A DNA stretch of 64,000 nucleotides from Flaccisagitta enflata (Eukaryota; Chaetognatha; Sagittoidea; Aphragmophora), in NCBI GenBank assembly GCA_965153355.1, contig OZ231127.1:99014001-99078000 (forward strand), given 5' to 3'. A program made the position numbers and the translations under genes. Position 1 is the first letter of the stretch; each line of letters starts with the position of its first letter. The notes beneath the pieces were generated by a model, which was given only the letters and a program-made list of their open reading frames with translations, had not been told where the DNA came from and searched no databases. Positions 1 to 12,381 of the stretch are shown piece by piece.

Positions 1-264
1 TAAAATGAACTCAAGATGAGTTCATTTGCTCAATTCGTTTAGGAGATAAAAGCTTTAGAAGTAACCTTCTTCTTATGCAAAAGGCTGATGATGGCCTGTA
101 CCAACAACCCATCCTGACATGAAGCTGTATCAAAATTCGCTCTGCCAAACATTTAAATTCCTTTTGAACATTGATAGTTAACCCAAATAGTGTACAAAAC
201 CGGCGGAAAAACCAGAGTAATCTCAATTTCAACCCCACGTCTAGGTATGACACTTGTGTTTGAT

Positions 265-860
265 TTAAGCATGCAAATACAAGAAAGCATGTCAGTGAGC
301 AAAGCTGGTTGTCTGGTTGAATCATTTTGATTATTTTAGCTCATCTAGCTCATTTGGCTCAGTCCTATTTTTCTCTGATTTTCAGTGCAGTCAATACATA
401 CAATTGCTTTTGATTTGATCTAACAAAATTTCAGTGACTAAAGATGGTGAAATGACCAAGTAACGACTTTTTTTTCACACGACATTACCGTACTAGTGAA
501 AGATAAATGTATTTCTCTGGAGTAACATGGCGGGCAGCTTTGTTTTTTTCCCGATAAGCCACTTTTTGGTCCGTCGGTTGATTGGTCCGTCGGTGCATCT
601 GGTCCAGGTCCCAGTAACAAAGTGGTTTTTAGGTTTTCGCTCCTGCCCACCCGTCCGCGACTAATGCTGCTGTGTATACGGCCATGTTTTTTTTAATTTG
701 CTTGCTTAAACAAGTTTGAAAATATTTATTTATTTATCATATTTGAAATCAGAAGAATGAACTGAGCTAAGTGAGCTAAATGAGCTAGAAGTCTCAAAAA
801 CGCCCTCACAGATGAGCAGCTGTGCTCATAAACATGTTTTCTTGTATTTGCATGCTCAGC
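265..860. repeat. Foldback (inverted-repeat) element holding a family A copy
   Basis: The stretch around 265-365 (AGCATGCAAATACAAGAAA, then TAGCTCATCTAGCTCATTT) returns in reverse complement at about 758-860. The arms are imperfect and about 100 bp long. The spacer contains a reverse-oriented family A element. No coding exon is visible in positions 1-1200. Borders are by eye. Confidence 0.55.
540..690 (-). mobile_element. Family A element, reverse orientation, degenerate
   Basis: It shows the family order seen from the opposite strand: a GGTCCGTCGG tract, then CTCCTGCCCACCCGTCCGCG, then GTATACGGCCATGTT, matching the CAAGGCCGGATAC end of other copies. The palindromic end is eroded. Confidence 0.6.
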
Positions 861-1203
861 AAACATAAATACACTTTCTTTTGTAGGCTACAGAATTACT
901 TAGATATAAAAAAATTTCCATTCTAGAATTTTCATAAATAAATCTTTAAAAAATCACAATTTAAAAAATATTTGCTGTAGAGCATTCTGCTTGGCGCCAA
1001 ATGAAAGAATTATCAAATTTACTTACCCTATCAATTTCATTGGAGGCCCCAATCGGTCGGTGGAGATCTTCAACTTTTTAATAAGAAAATGAAAACCAAG
1101 TTTTTCTCGAATATGTCAAAAAGTCGAAGACTGACTTCGACTTTTTTCCCGACAAACAGCTTTTTGTCTTAAATCGCTTATGCCACGTTTCGTTCCAATG
1201 AAG

Positions 1204-1408
1204 GGACGTTGCTGCTTCCGAGTGTCAACTTGTGGACTCCTTCGAACTTCGTCTTCGCCTCGACGCCGACGAGAAACTTCACGACGGCGAATTACGATCA
1301 ATTCTTCGCTGATCTCAACTATCCAGTCGGCAAAATCAATCGTGACCACGTCAAGAACTCCACTCAGGATGTTCCCATTCCAGGCGTCTCTGCGTATTGT
1401 ATTTATAG
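1204..1408 (+). CDS. Group XV phospholipase A2 / LCAT-like acyltransferase, internal exon
   Basis: This exon encodes part of the C-terminal half of a lysosomal phospholipase A2 (PLA2G15/LCAT family, alpha/beta hydrolases that remove or transfer acyl chains from phospholipids). Recognisable pieces are LLLPSVNLWTPSNFVFASTP, then NFTTANYDQFFADL and PIPGVSAYCIY. They match the family order of a proline-tryptophan segment, a TPxxNYT segment, an FFxDI helix and a PGVxxxCxYG strand. The upstream acceptor is placed after AATGAAG at 1203 because an in-frame TAA lies at 1170. The donor is AG|GTTTGT at 1408/1409 and splits a codon after two bases. The lid region and nucleophilic serine must lie on exons left of the window. 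The family is recognised from memory, not from a search. Confidence 0.85.
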
Positions 1409-1445
1409 GTTTGTACACTGTTGTTGTATTTATAGGTTTGTACAC

Positions 1446-1448
1446 TGA

Positions 1449-1506
<58 letters not shown>

Positions 1507-1609
1507 ATTGTTGTTGTTTTGTTGTTGTTGTTGTTGTTGTTATTTATTTGTTGTTGTTGTTGTTGTTGTTATTTGTTGTTAGGTGTTATTTAGTGAGTTG
1601 TTATTTATT

Positions 1610-1651
<42 letters not shown>

Positions 1652-1755
1652 ATTGCTGTTGTTGTTATTGTTGTTGTTGTTTTAATTGTTGTTATTATTG
1701 TTGTTGTTAGGGTGTTGGTGTTAAGGTTGTTTATGTTGCTGTTGATGTTGTTGTT

Positions 1756-1786
<31 letters not shown>

Positions 1787-1855
1787 GTTTTTTATTTTGT
1801 TTTTTTTTGTTGTTTTTGTTTTGTTTCTGTTTTGTTTTTGTTTTTGCTGTTGTTG
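1446..1855 (+). repeat. TTG trinucleotide microsatellite
   Basis: A long, interrupted (TTG)n/(GTT)n array sits just inside the intron of the phospholipase gene. Open frames through it (poly-Val/Leu/Cys) are artefacts of the repeat. Confidence 0.97.
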
Positions 1856-2692
1856 TACCGAAGGCATCATCTTTCAACTTACTGGATAATTACCTATTCG
1901 ATGACCTGATTTGCATAATGCAGCTCAATCATCATAACTTGAAATGAATATGCAGAATGCTCAAGACTCTCGTTAGATTTTCTTACTATCGCAGAGTATA
2001 ACTTCCTTTTATCTTAGTGAAACAATTAGACAAATTGAGTACTTCGACTCTTAAAATTATTCACCTTTTTCAACCAACCTTTTTCACAATACCTACTCAT
2101 TCAATCGTCAAAATAAAGATCCAAGTAAAACTCGTAACATTATCATTTATCAATCGAAAGCCTTTACCATGAAAATATCATCACTAAATAAATCTTTGCC
2201 GGGTTCATAAACATGAACCCCACAAAAATGATGGCCTATGGCTCTGTCTCGGGAGGGCTGGGTTGTTGCGTGACGCCAGGGTAAGTGAGACTGCCCGTTA
2301 TGGTGACCCATTTTGGCAGACCCATTATCAGCGCGTTTTTAGATGAGAGAATGCAATGGTTCTACGGGGATTAGGTTATCTGCATATGAAAGACTATTTT
2401 TGCCATGGTTTTTTAGTGATGTTTTTATTGATGAAGGATAGTTGTGAGGGGTCCGGATTAAGCACCAAGACTCTCATCCTTTGTTTTTATGTATTTTTTT
2501 ATAAAGCAATGTTGCCGCAAGTCATAAGGTCTAAAGATCTTAAGTCTTAGGTCTTAAGGAAGGATGATTGTATGATCGTAAGGCGTCATGCGGATGGAGT
2601 GAAATTGGCTGTAATGATTATTAATGGGCATTGTGGCCTCCGCGCACCAACAAGCGACTGTACCTATTAGTCGTTTTTTCGGCCTTATTCTA

Positions 2693-3102
2693 CAGACGAA
2701 AGTGAAATACAAGAAGTTAACCCACCAAAACTGTAGCAGCCCCCTTATGGCCTCAATCGCTGATTGAAGAAAGAAATATAGAATAGAGAATGGAAGCTTT
2801 TATCAACACAATTAGCCTCATCTGTGTGATTTTGGAATTTCATTCCCAGTCTAGAGTTATTGCAAGAAAACTAGCGAAAAATTGCATTCATAGAAAAATT
2901 TAAAAAAATGTTATTTTTAGTTAGTTTTTAAGCTGTAACTGTAAATTGAGAATGAAATTTAAAAATCGCTCCGATGAGGCTAATTGTATTGATATAAACT
3001 GTCAATCCTATTTTATATGCCTTTCTTCATTCAGTGGTTGAGGCTGTATGGGTGAGTGCTACATTTTTGGGGGGTTAACTTTTTGTATTTCATATTCGTC
3101 TG
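2693..3102. mobile_element. Palindromic MITE in the phospholipase intron
   Basis: The whole 410-bp unit is an imperfect inverted repeat. The ends CAGACGAAAGTGAAATAC and the reverse complement of GTATTTCATATTCGTCTG pair. Inner blocks such as CAATTAGCCTCATC and GATGAGGCTAATTG also pair. A TA precedes the left end; the right flank is TG, so the TA duplication is only half preserved. The CAG tip suggests a pogo/Tc1-type source. It ends about 40 bp before the exon at 3144. Confidence 0.75.
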
Positions 3103-3143
3103 TGCTAATTCTATTACCTTCTTCTACCTCCCCCCCCATTCAG

Positions 3144-3462
3144 TCGTGGTATTCCGACTGCGTTGAAGTTCGTCTACACGGATTCTGGCTTCACTTCCGG
3201 TGACCAACCCATCCAAAAGATCCTCGGCGACGGCGACGGCACCGTCAACCTCGAGAGTCTTCAACAATGTCGACGATGGTTGAGGAAGATGTCGACGAGG
3301 GGTTCCGGGGACGATCATCGACGAAGCGCTACAAAGAAGGAAGTTGACGGCGATGAGGGCGTCAAGGTCGAGACGCGAATGTTTGACGGAATCACTCACG
3401 GAGATCTGATGAAGAACGACGAAATATTCGCCTATCTGGAAAAAATATTCATCGAAAAATGA
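3144..3462 (+). CDS. Group XV phospholipase A2 / LCAT-like acyltransferase, last exon
   Basis: The acceptor CATTCAG at 3143 joins the exon ending at 1408 in frame and restores a continuous CIYSRGIPTALKFVYTDSG segment, which fits the G-[VI]-P-T turn of the family. Next comes KILGDGDGTVNLESLQQC, the loop that carries the catalytic aspartate in lysosomal phospholipase A2, and then FDGITHGDLMKN, whose histidine sits where the catalytic histidine is expected. The protein ends FAYLEKIFIEK with TGA at 3460-3462, close to the usual family C-terminus. The stretch between the two motifs (KMSTRGSGDDHRRSATKK) is longer and more charged than in vertebrate relatives. Both late triad residues are present and the two exons read without interruption, so the gene is probably functional. 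GC-rich codons contrast with the AT-rich surroundings. Confidence 0.88.
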
Positions 3463-3672
3463 CTTTCCTGTATTGATACAATGAAACGTATTGTATACGA
3501 AATGTGGATGTTTCTAGGTGCGCCATCATACCGCTATAACTGGTTGCGTCCGTCTGTTCGATCTACACGGCGCACCTATTGGGAAATGCCAATCGGACAT
3601 ATCACCAGACAGTGCGCAATCACAAATCAACCTAATAACTAAAAGGAAAAGTTCATGAGACTTTATCATTTA

Positions 3673-3776
3673 CAGTCGTGCCAACCCTACCTTTCCCATT
3701 GTAAAGTATAGAAGCTTCCTCTTCCTCTTCCTTCTCCCTATTCATTACAATGTAAATAAGGGGTGTGGCACGACTG
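3673..3776. mobile_element. Short pogo-like MITE
   Basis: The 104-bp element starts CAGTCGTGCCAACCC and ends GGGTGTGGCACGACTG, flanked on both sides by TA. It lies about 210 bp downstream of the phospholipase stop codon. Confidence 0.75.
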
Positions 3777-4364
3777 TAAATGATGTGGTGTTACCCCTTT
3801 TTCCTTTCACATGTGTTAATATATTGTTATTGTGCACACTTTAGCCATATGTCCAACTGGCATTTCCAAAGTTCATTGTTACCAACCCCCCCAGTGTCAA
3901 TAATCCCAGGGTTTTTCAAAGGCATGCACGCGCATATGCACGCGCATATGCACGCAATGAGGCATGCTAAGATGCAACTTTCTTTAATGTGTGAAAATTT
4001 AAGTAAATTATTACATTTCTTATTCATGCCCATTCAAGTCTTCCTGGAATACATTATGGCAAAGGCCATTAGATTAGTTTTGTTTGATAGCTCAAGTTAT
4101 GGCTCTTCTAAGTGTTTTTTTTTATTACAAAATTGTCAGACTTTTCCTCAATCAATGGCCATAACTTAGTTAGGGGCCAAAACCAAAAAAATGCTCTGGT
4201 GGCACCATTTGTATTGATATAAGCTATCAGATAATAACTAAATCATATCTCTAGCTTGGCTCTTGGTCTGATGCTACTGTTTTCGATAGGACCTCTTGTT
4301 CTATTGTACTCCTATCTATAGAGACATTATAGGTAAAAAAAAGCCGAAAGGAACTAAGTGGTCA

Positions 4365-4570
4365 GCAACAACAACAACAACACCAATAGCAACAACAAAA
4401 GCAACATTGAAAAAAAAAGCAACAACAACAACAGCAACAGCAACAACAACAATAGCAACAGCAACAGCAACAGCAACAGAAAAAACAACAACAACAAAAA
4501 CAACAACATCAATAAACAACAGCAACAGTAAAAGCAACAGCAACAACAACAACAACAAAAACAATAGCAA

Positions 4571-4653
<83 letters not shown>

Positions 4654-4656
4654 GCA
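4365..4656 (+). repeat. CAA/CAG trinucleotide microsatellite
   Basis: A degenerate (CAA)n array with CAG, AAA and TAG interruptions immediately precedes the sulfotransferase exon. In frame with that exon it would read as poly-Thr/Asn. It is more likely 5' leader or intron. Confidence 0.95.
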
Positions 4657-4658
4657 AA

Positions 4659-4922
4659 ATGCCAAGCCTGTTTTTGGACAAAGCCAGCCGTGGTTGTTTC
4701 CTGCCCCACGAAACGCGCTGCTGTCATTTCAGTCCTTTATACTTCCACGACGGATGGACGACCTACTTCAATCCGGACTCAGAGATGTTCCAGAGTGTCG
4801 TCAACTTCCAATGGAGGCCGTCAGATGTCGTAGTCTCATCTCAACCAAAAGCCGGCACAACTTGGACCCAGGAAATGGTCTGGCTCATAGCCAATGACTT
4901 TGACTTCAAAATGGCAAAAAAG
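4659..4922 (+). CDS. Cytosolic sulfotransferase, exon with the PAPS-binding loop
   Basis: The exon encodes 88 residues of a PAPS-dependent sulfotransferase, which moves a sulfonate group to hydroxyl groups of small molecules. The signature is VVVSSQPKAGTTWTQEMVW followed by LIANDFDF: PKAGTTW is the 5'-phosphosulfate-binding loop, and TQEMVWL.NDFDF is typical of arthropod-type members. The preceding YFNPDSEMFQSVVNFQWRPSD fits the usual run of 'F.VRPDDV' before the loop. The common Y/F before PK is replaced by SQ. Translation may start at the ATG at 4659. Otherwise the frame runs open upstream through the CAA repeat, giving an unlikely poly-Asn/Thr N-terminus. The donor is AAG|GTTAGT at 4922/4923, phase 0. 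The exon with the 3'-phosphate-binding RDP motif was not found. Confidence 0.82.
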
Positions 4923-5094
4923 GTTAGTTTAGTCAAAAGTGTCATATACTTAGACAGTTTCTCTATAATATACAATGGTACTCTTAGGTAATTTGTTGAA
5001 TTTTGGTAACACAGATAGCAATCATAAGCATGTAGGTCAAGGCTCGTAAGAGCAGCGTGAACGCTCTCAAAATCGCGTTGTACTATGCAACAGC

Positions 5095-5283
5095 TAAGAC
5101 AATAACTCTATCTTGATCGACTTCTTGCACGCTATCACTCTGGGAAAAGATACTCTGATGGAGTTTGCAGAGGAAATGCTAGGCGTTCTGAGAGGAGAAG
5201 AGAAGAAAAGGGAAAAGAGGAGAAAGGATACTAAGAAGGAAAATAAGAACTTCATGTTAATCAGTGGTACCCGTTGCCCCTAA
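5095..5283 (+). CDS. Unrecognised coding-like fragment
   Basis: After a TAA at about 5092-5094 one frame stays open to TAA near 5283. It reads in part ILIDFLHAITLGKDTLMEF, then AEEMLGVLRGEE, then a lysine/arginine-rich tail (KKREKRRKDTKKENKN). The composition is protein-like: an amphipathic helix followed by a basic coiled stretch. No start codon, splice partner or family is evident. It could be a decayed piece of a transposon protein or an exon of the sulfotransferase locus; nothing in the sequence decides. Confidence 0.25.
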
Positions 5284-5499
5284 GATAGTGCATGAAATGA
5301 TATGGTAGTGGCAAATAATCTCAACCTCAAGGCTGAAATCACAACCTTAAGGCGAAAATCCTTCTTTTAAGGCTAAAATCCCAATCATTAAAAAAGAGAA
5401 TATTTTGTTGTATTGAATCTAACTCTCATATTGTTTTTGCCAATAAATCAAATTCCCAATGAATTTTCTATGATTTTTTTTTCAGAAAAATTACTCTTG

Positions 5500-5795
5500 T
5501 TATCAGCTTATTCTTTCATGAAAAGGGGGGGCGCTAATTAGAGGGGGGGGGCGATAAAAGCAAGAAATACCATATTTGAGAGAAAAACTCAAAAATGAAA
5601 GAGAATTTTAGGACGGGGCCTTTGTAGATACGCCGAGTTGGGTAGGCTCAAGGCCTAAATTTGAGTCAGAGTGGGGGGGGGTTGGCACTTCTCGACACAC
5701 CCCCCCACCCATCTCAGCCCCTGTTTGAGGCATTCTTGCTTTCAAATTAGGGGCTGTGGCGACCCACCCCATTTTTAACCGCGGTCACGGGCAAA
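5500..5795. other. Intergenic stretch with G-run and CG-rich scraps
   Basis: Two G-runs surround GGCGCTAATTAGAGGGGGGG at about 5525-5555. This resembles the GCGCTTTTTAGAGA end of the element at 9289-9622, so it is probably a remnant. Positions 5755-5810 resemble 17027-17080 (CCCACCC... AAAAGTGGTGACT). No gene is visible. Confidence 0.4.
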
Positions 5796-5824
5796 AGTGG
5801 TGACTGAGCGGCCGCTTACTTATA

Positions 5825-7358
<1,534 letters not shown>

Positions 7359-7629
7359 TAGTCTCTCTCTCTCCCTCCTTTCTTGAGACAGAAAAAAAAT
7401 CAAAACGTGATCTGGTTGAAGGACAACAAAAGCTATCACGGGGTCATTATCAAGCCCCATAGCGCTTTTGTCTTTATAACCTGATCTTGCTTATCCAATG
7501 AGGGATTAATGGTGTTCCTTACTCCATAGCTCAGCGCTAAATGCCACACCATCGCGGTAGGGTTTTGGCTGGTGACACATCTCATCATAAGCCTTAAATC
7601 ACTTTTGGTCAGAAATTTGCTTGTGGGTT

Positions 7630-7715
7630 AGAATCTAAAACCTGCTTTGTCCGTCTGTTGGTCAGTCGGTAAGTCTGTCAAACTTTATTCTTTTTATTAC
7701 TCGAAGTCATTCTTA
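7630..7715 (-). mobile_element. Family A end fragment
   Basis: TCTAAAACCTGCTTTGTCCG followed by a TTGGTCAGTCGGT tract matches the palindromic end of reverse-oriented family A copies. The other end is missing. Confidence 0.45.
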
Positions 7716-7719
7716 TATA

Positions 7720-8190
7720 CTTATGTTAGGTTTAGATGAAAAGGAAAAGTAGTTGAAAGAGATAGAGGAATAGAGAGAGGTCTCCAGGCACAGGCTGTGG
7801 ACTGTCTGGGAAAGAGGAAGAAGGAAGTTATCTCCCCCCAACCCAGGTGTGGTTAGGCCCCATCCCACTTATCCTAGAAACCATAGAAAAAGTAGAGAAA
7901 TGAGAGAGATAGAGTTGAGGGTGTAGAAACAGAGCAAGAATGAATTGGAGAAAGTTAGGTGAAGATGAACCTGAGCAGGGAAGATGAGGAGGAGGGATGA
8001 AGAGGAGGAATGATGAGGAGGGATTAAGTGAAGAGGCACAGAGTTGGACAGCTGACAACCAGATATAACAGGACTACAGGACCAGTGACAATCAGATATG
8101 CAGAAGATTGACCAAAAAGCAGATTTCATCAGACTTCATTCATATCACACAAGCACTTACAAAATATACATCTACTATAGCTATGGACAT
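7720..8190. other. No gene recognised
   Basis: A GA-rich stretch (GAGGAGGGATGAAGAGGAGG around 7985) with scattered stops. Open frames are short and proline/serine-rich on the minus strand only because of the composition. Confidence 0.5.
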
Positions 8191-8195
8191 ATCTA

Positions 8196-8964
8196 CAGTA
8201 TGTTGTTTCTCGTTTGTAAAAGTCTATGACGATGTTACTCAAAAAGTAGTTGAGATAATTGATTTCCATAAAATGTCCCTGGAAGGTATAGTAGATGCAT
8301 TTTATGATAAGTAAATGCCAGGATTTTTTTATAAAAATTTGATCCTTTGAACATATTCAGAGCAAGATGTTGTCATATCCAAACAACTCATTTGCAAATC
8401 CTTGCCAATTGTAGTGTCTCACTTTAAATCGCTCGCATTTCTAAACGGTTTGAGCTACTGACACCAGATTGGTCTCAGATGAAAGGTATTTTGAAGTAGC
8501 TTTTAGGAAAACTTTAGTTGAAATGCTCATTTGATATCTTAAAGTATTGCATGAACAATGTATCAACTCTTTATCCGAATTTTGATTAAGAAACAAATTT
8601 CCTTCATGCCAAATGTTGTATTTTGTTGAAAAAAACATTTTCCTCATTGTATTTCTAAAAAATACAGTAAATAAGCTTTAATTTGAGACCAATCTGGTAC
8701 CTGTAGCTCAATTCATTTAGAAATAAAAGCAACTTAAACAAAAAAGTCCAACCAAAAACCCAAAATAACAGCTTTTTTTGCTGTTTTTGATCAACATTTC
8801 TTCCTCTGCCAAGAGGTTCAGATTTTTGTCAAAAAGTCCAGGGAGTTACACATTGTAAAATGCATCTCTAATACCTCCCAGGAACTTTTTTCAGAAGTCA
8901 ATTATCTCTACTACTTTTTGAAATACGTCGTCATAAAATTTTACAAACGTGAAAAAACATACTG
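8196..8964. mobile_element. Palindromic element with CAGTATG ends, copy 1
   Basis: The 769-bp element is bounded by TA: it begins CAGTATGTTGTTTCTCG and ends GTGAAAAAACATACTG. The arms pair throughout: GACGATGTTACTCAAAAAGT and its counterpart near 8900-8940, and CCAGATTGGTCTCAGATGAAAG at about 8465 with TTTGAGACCAATCTGG at about 8680. Copy 2 begins 22 bp further on. Confidence 0.8.
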
Positions 8965-8986
8965 TATAATAAACTGCCTGTACATA

Positions 8987-10099
8987 CAGTATGATTGTTT
9001 TTGTTTGTAACATTTCATGATGACATAATTCCAAAAGTAATTAAGATAATTGAATTCTGAAAAAAGTTCTTAAAAGATTGTGAAAATACATTTTATAACT
9101 TATCAATCAAAGGATCAACTTAGAAAAATATGATTCTCTCATAAAAACATGAACTATAGGACCAACTTGACAAATTGTCAAATTGAAAAATTTGGCAAAA
9201 TTTAACAGATGGACTGTTTACCTTTAAATTGCTCTCATTTCTGAACGGTTTGAGCTACAGATGCCAGATTGGTCTCAAATGAAAGATACCGTATTTTCTC
9301 TAAAAAGCGCCCCGGGCGCTTTTGAAATAGAAATAAAACTTGGCTTTTTAACTCTCCAATTAGCGCCCCCTTTATATTGTAGATAAACTGTCATTCAGTC
9401 TATCTTTTTCATGAAAGGCTACCAAAATGCTAAATTTGACTCAAAATGGAGATATTCCTTGCATATACCGGTTTGAAAGTCTTTGAAACTGGTTCATTGT
9501 GTTATTTTATATCATCATTTTACTCAATATTTCTGTTCAAATCTCTTCTGAAAAGTATAACACTATGAAAAAAAGAGGGGGGGCGCTTTTTGGAGGGGGG
9601 GCGCTTTTTAGAGAAAATACGGTAATTTGATGTAGTTTTAAGGTTTTCTCAAAAGTAAGCACTGATTTGATGTTTTGAATACAATTTATTAACTGTAGGC
9701 AGGTACTTTTGTTAAATGTTCAAAAATGATCTCATTTCTTGTATGTTTGTTATGATACATGTTTCCAAATAGGTTTCTTTCTCTGTAATTCCTAAAACTA
9801 CTTCAAATTATCTTTCATTAGAAACCAACCTGGTATCTGTGGGTCAAATTGCTTAAAAATAAGAGCAATCCAAAGAAAAACAGTTTATCTCAAAACATGA
9901 AAATAGTTCAATTTAGCCAAATTTGCCTTACAACTGATAGTAAGAAATCTGGATCAAATTTTTCATGAAAAGTCTTGGGAGTTTCATATCATAAAATGTA
10001 TTTTCAATATCTTTCACTGTCTTTTTTCAGAATATGATTATCTCTAAAACTGTTCAAGTTATGTTGTCATGAAATGTTACAAACGAAAACATCATACTG
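8987..10099. mobile_element. Palindromic element with CAGTATG ends, copy 2, interrupted
   Basis: It begins CAGTATGATTGTTTTTG and ends AAAACATCATACTG, flanked by TA on both sides. Arms pair through GTAACATTTCATGATGACAT versus ATGTTGTCATGAAATGTTAC. The left arm carries the nested element at 9289-9622, which explains its greater length than copy 1. Confidence 0.8.
9289..9622. mobile_element. Nested MITE with CCGTATTTTCTCTAAAAAGCG ends
   Basis: The left end CCGTATTTTCTCTAAAAAGC, followed by GCCCC, is matched by GGGGGCGCTTTTTAGAGAAA plus ATACGG on the right, and TA flanks both ends. It lies inside palindromic copy 2 immediately after GGTCTCAAATGAAAGA. Confidence 0.85.
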
Positions 10100-10743
10100 T
10101 ATATACAGACCAGTGCTTTATTAATAGACCACTGGAATGTAAGAAGAGTAACCAAAGTATCAGCTATATTAATAGACCTGAAACCTTGATCACCCAAAAA
10201 AAGGAAAAAAATAGCAGCCCAAAGGCAGTAAGTGGTCAGTGGTACCCATGCCCTGCTTGAGTAGTGTTTGACTTATGCTGAGATGCAGGCCTGAGCTTTA
10301 TAGCATTTTTGTCAACTATACAATACCAATACAATACTTCCAAGTATTGGGACAATACAATACCAATACCAATACAATACAATATCCATCAATATTGTAT
10401 ACAATATTTTATCATTGCATACAATACAAAATGTATATATATAACTATATATAGTTTTGATAATAGATATTAAAAATGATTAAAGTTTAATGGTGTACCA
10501 ATAGCTTTTTTTACAAACATAATGATTTTGATTATAACAATTTTTTTTTGCTAAATAAGAACAGCTGAAAAATATTTCTATCTTTTCTTTTATAAAAATT
10601 GTATTTTATTTCTTGTTATTTTGTCTTTATCGTTTGTATTTTTTTTTTTTTTTTTTTGCTTTTTTATTGCCACATTTATATATTTGATTCTTTTTCTGTC
10701 CATCTGATTCTTTTATTCTATTTTGTTTGTTTGTTTGTTTCTT

Positions 10744-10744
<1 letters not shown>

Positions 10745-10825
<81 letters not shown>
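10745..10825 (+). repeat. CT dinucleotide microsatellite
   Basis: About 80 bp of (CT)n inside the hAT-like insertion, followed by a pyrimidine-rich tract to about 11050. Confidence 0.97.
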
Positions 10826-10828
<3 letters not shown>

Positions 10829-11146
10829 TCATTTAGATTTTTAATCGTTTTTCTCTTCCTCCTTTTCATCCCCTCAGCTTTTAGCCATTCAAACTCTCAT
10901 AAGTTCTTCTACCTCCTCCTCTTTTCATACCCACCCACATTTACTTTCAGCAAATCCTTTTCTTCCTCTCCTTTTATATCTCACCTTCTCCACTTCTTTT
11001 GTTCTTCCTCAGGCCTTTGAATGCTTTTTCTCCTCCTCTTCATCTCATTCAGTCTTTCTCTCATATATTTTACTCCCCTCTGATCAACTTCTCTGTAATA
11101 TTATATAGTATTGTTTTGTATTGAAAAAATAACAAAATAAATCATA

Positions 11147-12120
11147 ACTATGGCAAAAAAAAAAACCGAACAGTTACTTCTTTTGCTCATAAATCCTTTG
11201 AAAATTCACCCAGTGTGCTGAAATTTTTACTGAAGTTACTTTTTAGTATCATTAAGCATCACTGAAAAAATCAAAGACCTGCTCTAAATAGTTTGAGAAT
11301 TATAGATTTTTTAAAAGTGCTTGTCAGAAGATAAGAAATTCAATGTACACATAGAAGAATTTACAAAGAATGAATAAACAAACTTAAAAAAACCATACTA
11401 AATCTAGTCCGATTTTGATGAAATTTGAAGTGGAAGTAGACCACATTGTTAGCAGGCTGTGATAAAAATTTCATTACAAAACTCCGATTATTTTAGCAGA
11501 AACAGCAAGTTTTCTAAAACTTTTTTTTGTGGTTTTTAGAATAAAGTGAATGAAGATCAAATCTGAAATATAAATCGATGCTAAGGCCTGAGTTTTTTAC
11601 CAATTATCATGATTTTTTAACTGGGAACTTTTGTACATATGATTCATCTCCAGTAAAATTTTTGTGAATATTGAAGCATTTTTAGTCCCCCAAATTGCAA
11701 AAATATTCTAACAGGTAGCAGAATATTTCTTATCCTGAGCAACCTAACAATCAACCAATATCTACCCCACTAGACTTTATCTGAGTAGATGCGAATTTTG
11801 CCTAGTATTAGTAAATATTACCATCAGACTACAGTTCAAAAATCATGACAAAACTCCCAAAACTTTTTGCACAATGCCAATTTTACTAAAAATGGTATTA
11901 TTTTGATTTAGGATAAACGTCATCTCTGGCAGTCCAAAAAAGAAGTGACTACAGTAAAAACGTGATAACGGCTAAAGTTTTCAACGGATTTTGATGAAAT
12001 TTTAACCAGACATAGTCCATATCATGGTTATCATTCACTGTAAATTTTATGCAAATTGGTCAACATCTTCATACTTTTTTGCTCTCTCAAAAGTTGTTCG
12101 GTTTTTTTTTTTGCCATAGT
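11147..12120. mobile_element. Palindromic TA-flanked element (ACTATGGC type), second copy
   Basis: The 974-bp element starts ACTATGGCAAAAAAAAAAAC and ends GTTTTTTTTTTTGCCATAGT, flanked by TA. The outer arm CGAACA/TGTTCG pairs, and inner sequence pairs imperfectly (GATTTTGATGAAATTTGAAG near 11410 with the complement of TTGATGAAATTTTAACC near 11990 in inverted context). It sits inside the hAT-like element. No coding frame. Confidence 0.75.
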
Positions 12121-12245
12121 TATGTATTGGGAAAACCCAATATACAAGAATATTGTAAACCCAATACCAATACCCAATACAATCGCTCAGGCCTGCTGAG
12201 AGGGAGCAGGGCAGCGGCCCCGAAGGGGACGAAGTCCTGTAGAAC

Positions 12246-12381
12246 TAGGGATGTGGAAACGATTGACCGCTTCCGTTTTGGAGGATGGGATAGCTACTAG
12301 TATTTGTACTGCAAAATGGAAGTGGAAGCGGAAGCGGAAGCGGTGGAAGCGGCACTATATTCGACCGCTTCCACATCCCTA
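12246..12381. mobile_element. hAT-type MITE with perfect 8-bp target duplication
   Basis: The 136-bp element has ends TAGGGATGTGGAA and TTCCACATCCCTA. TGTAGAAC is repeated exactly on both sides (12238-12245 and 12382-12389). The interior contains GGAAGC units. The preserved duplication suggests a relatively recent insertion. Confidence 0.88.

Larger units (their letters stand above)
10286..12195. mobile_element. hAT-like insertion with 8-bp target duplication
   Basis: Terminal inverted repeats CAGGCCTGAGC are flanked by CTGAGATG on the left and CTGAGAGG on the right, an 8-bp duplication with one mismatch. The interior is non-coding: degenerate CCAATACAATAC repeats, a CT array and a nested palindrome. 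Uninterrupted family C paralogues supply the empty site. Confidence 0.8.
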
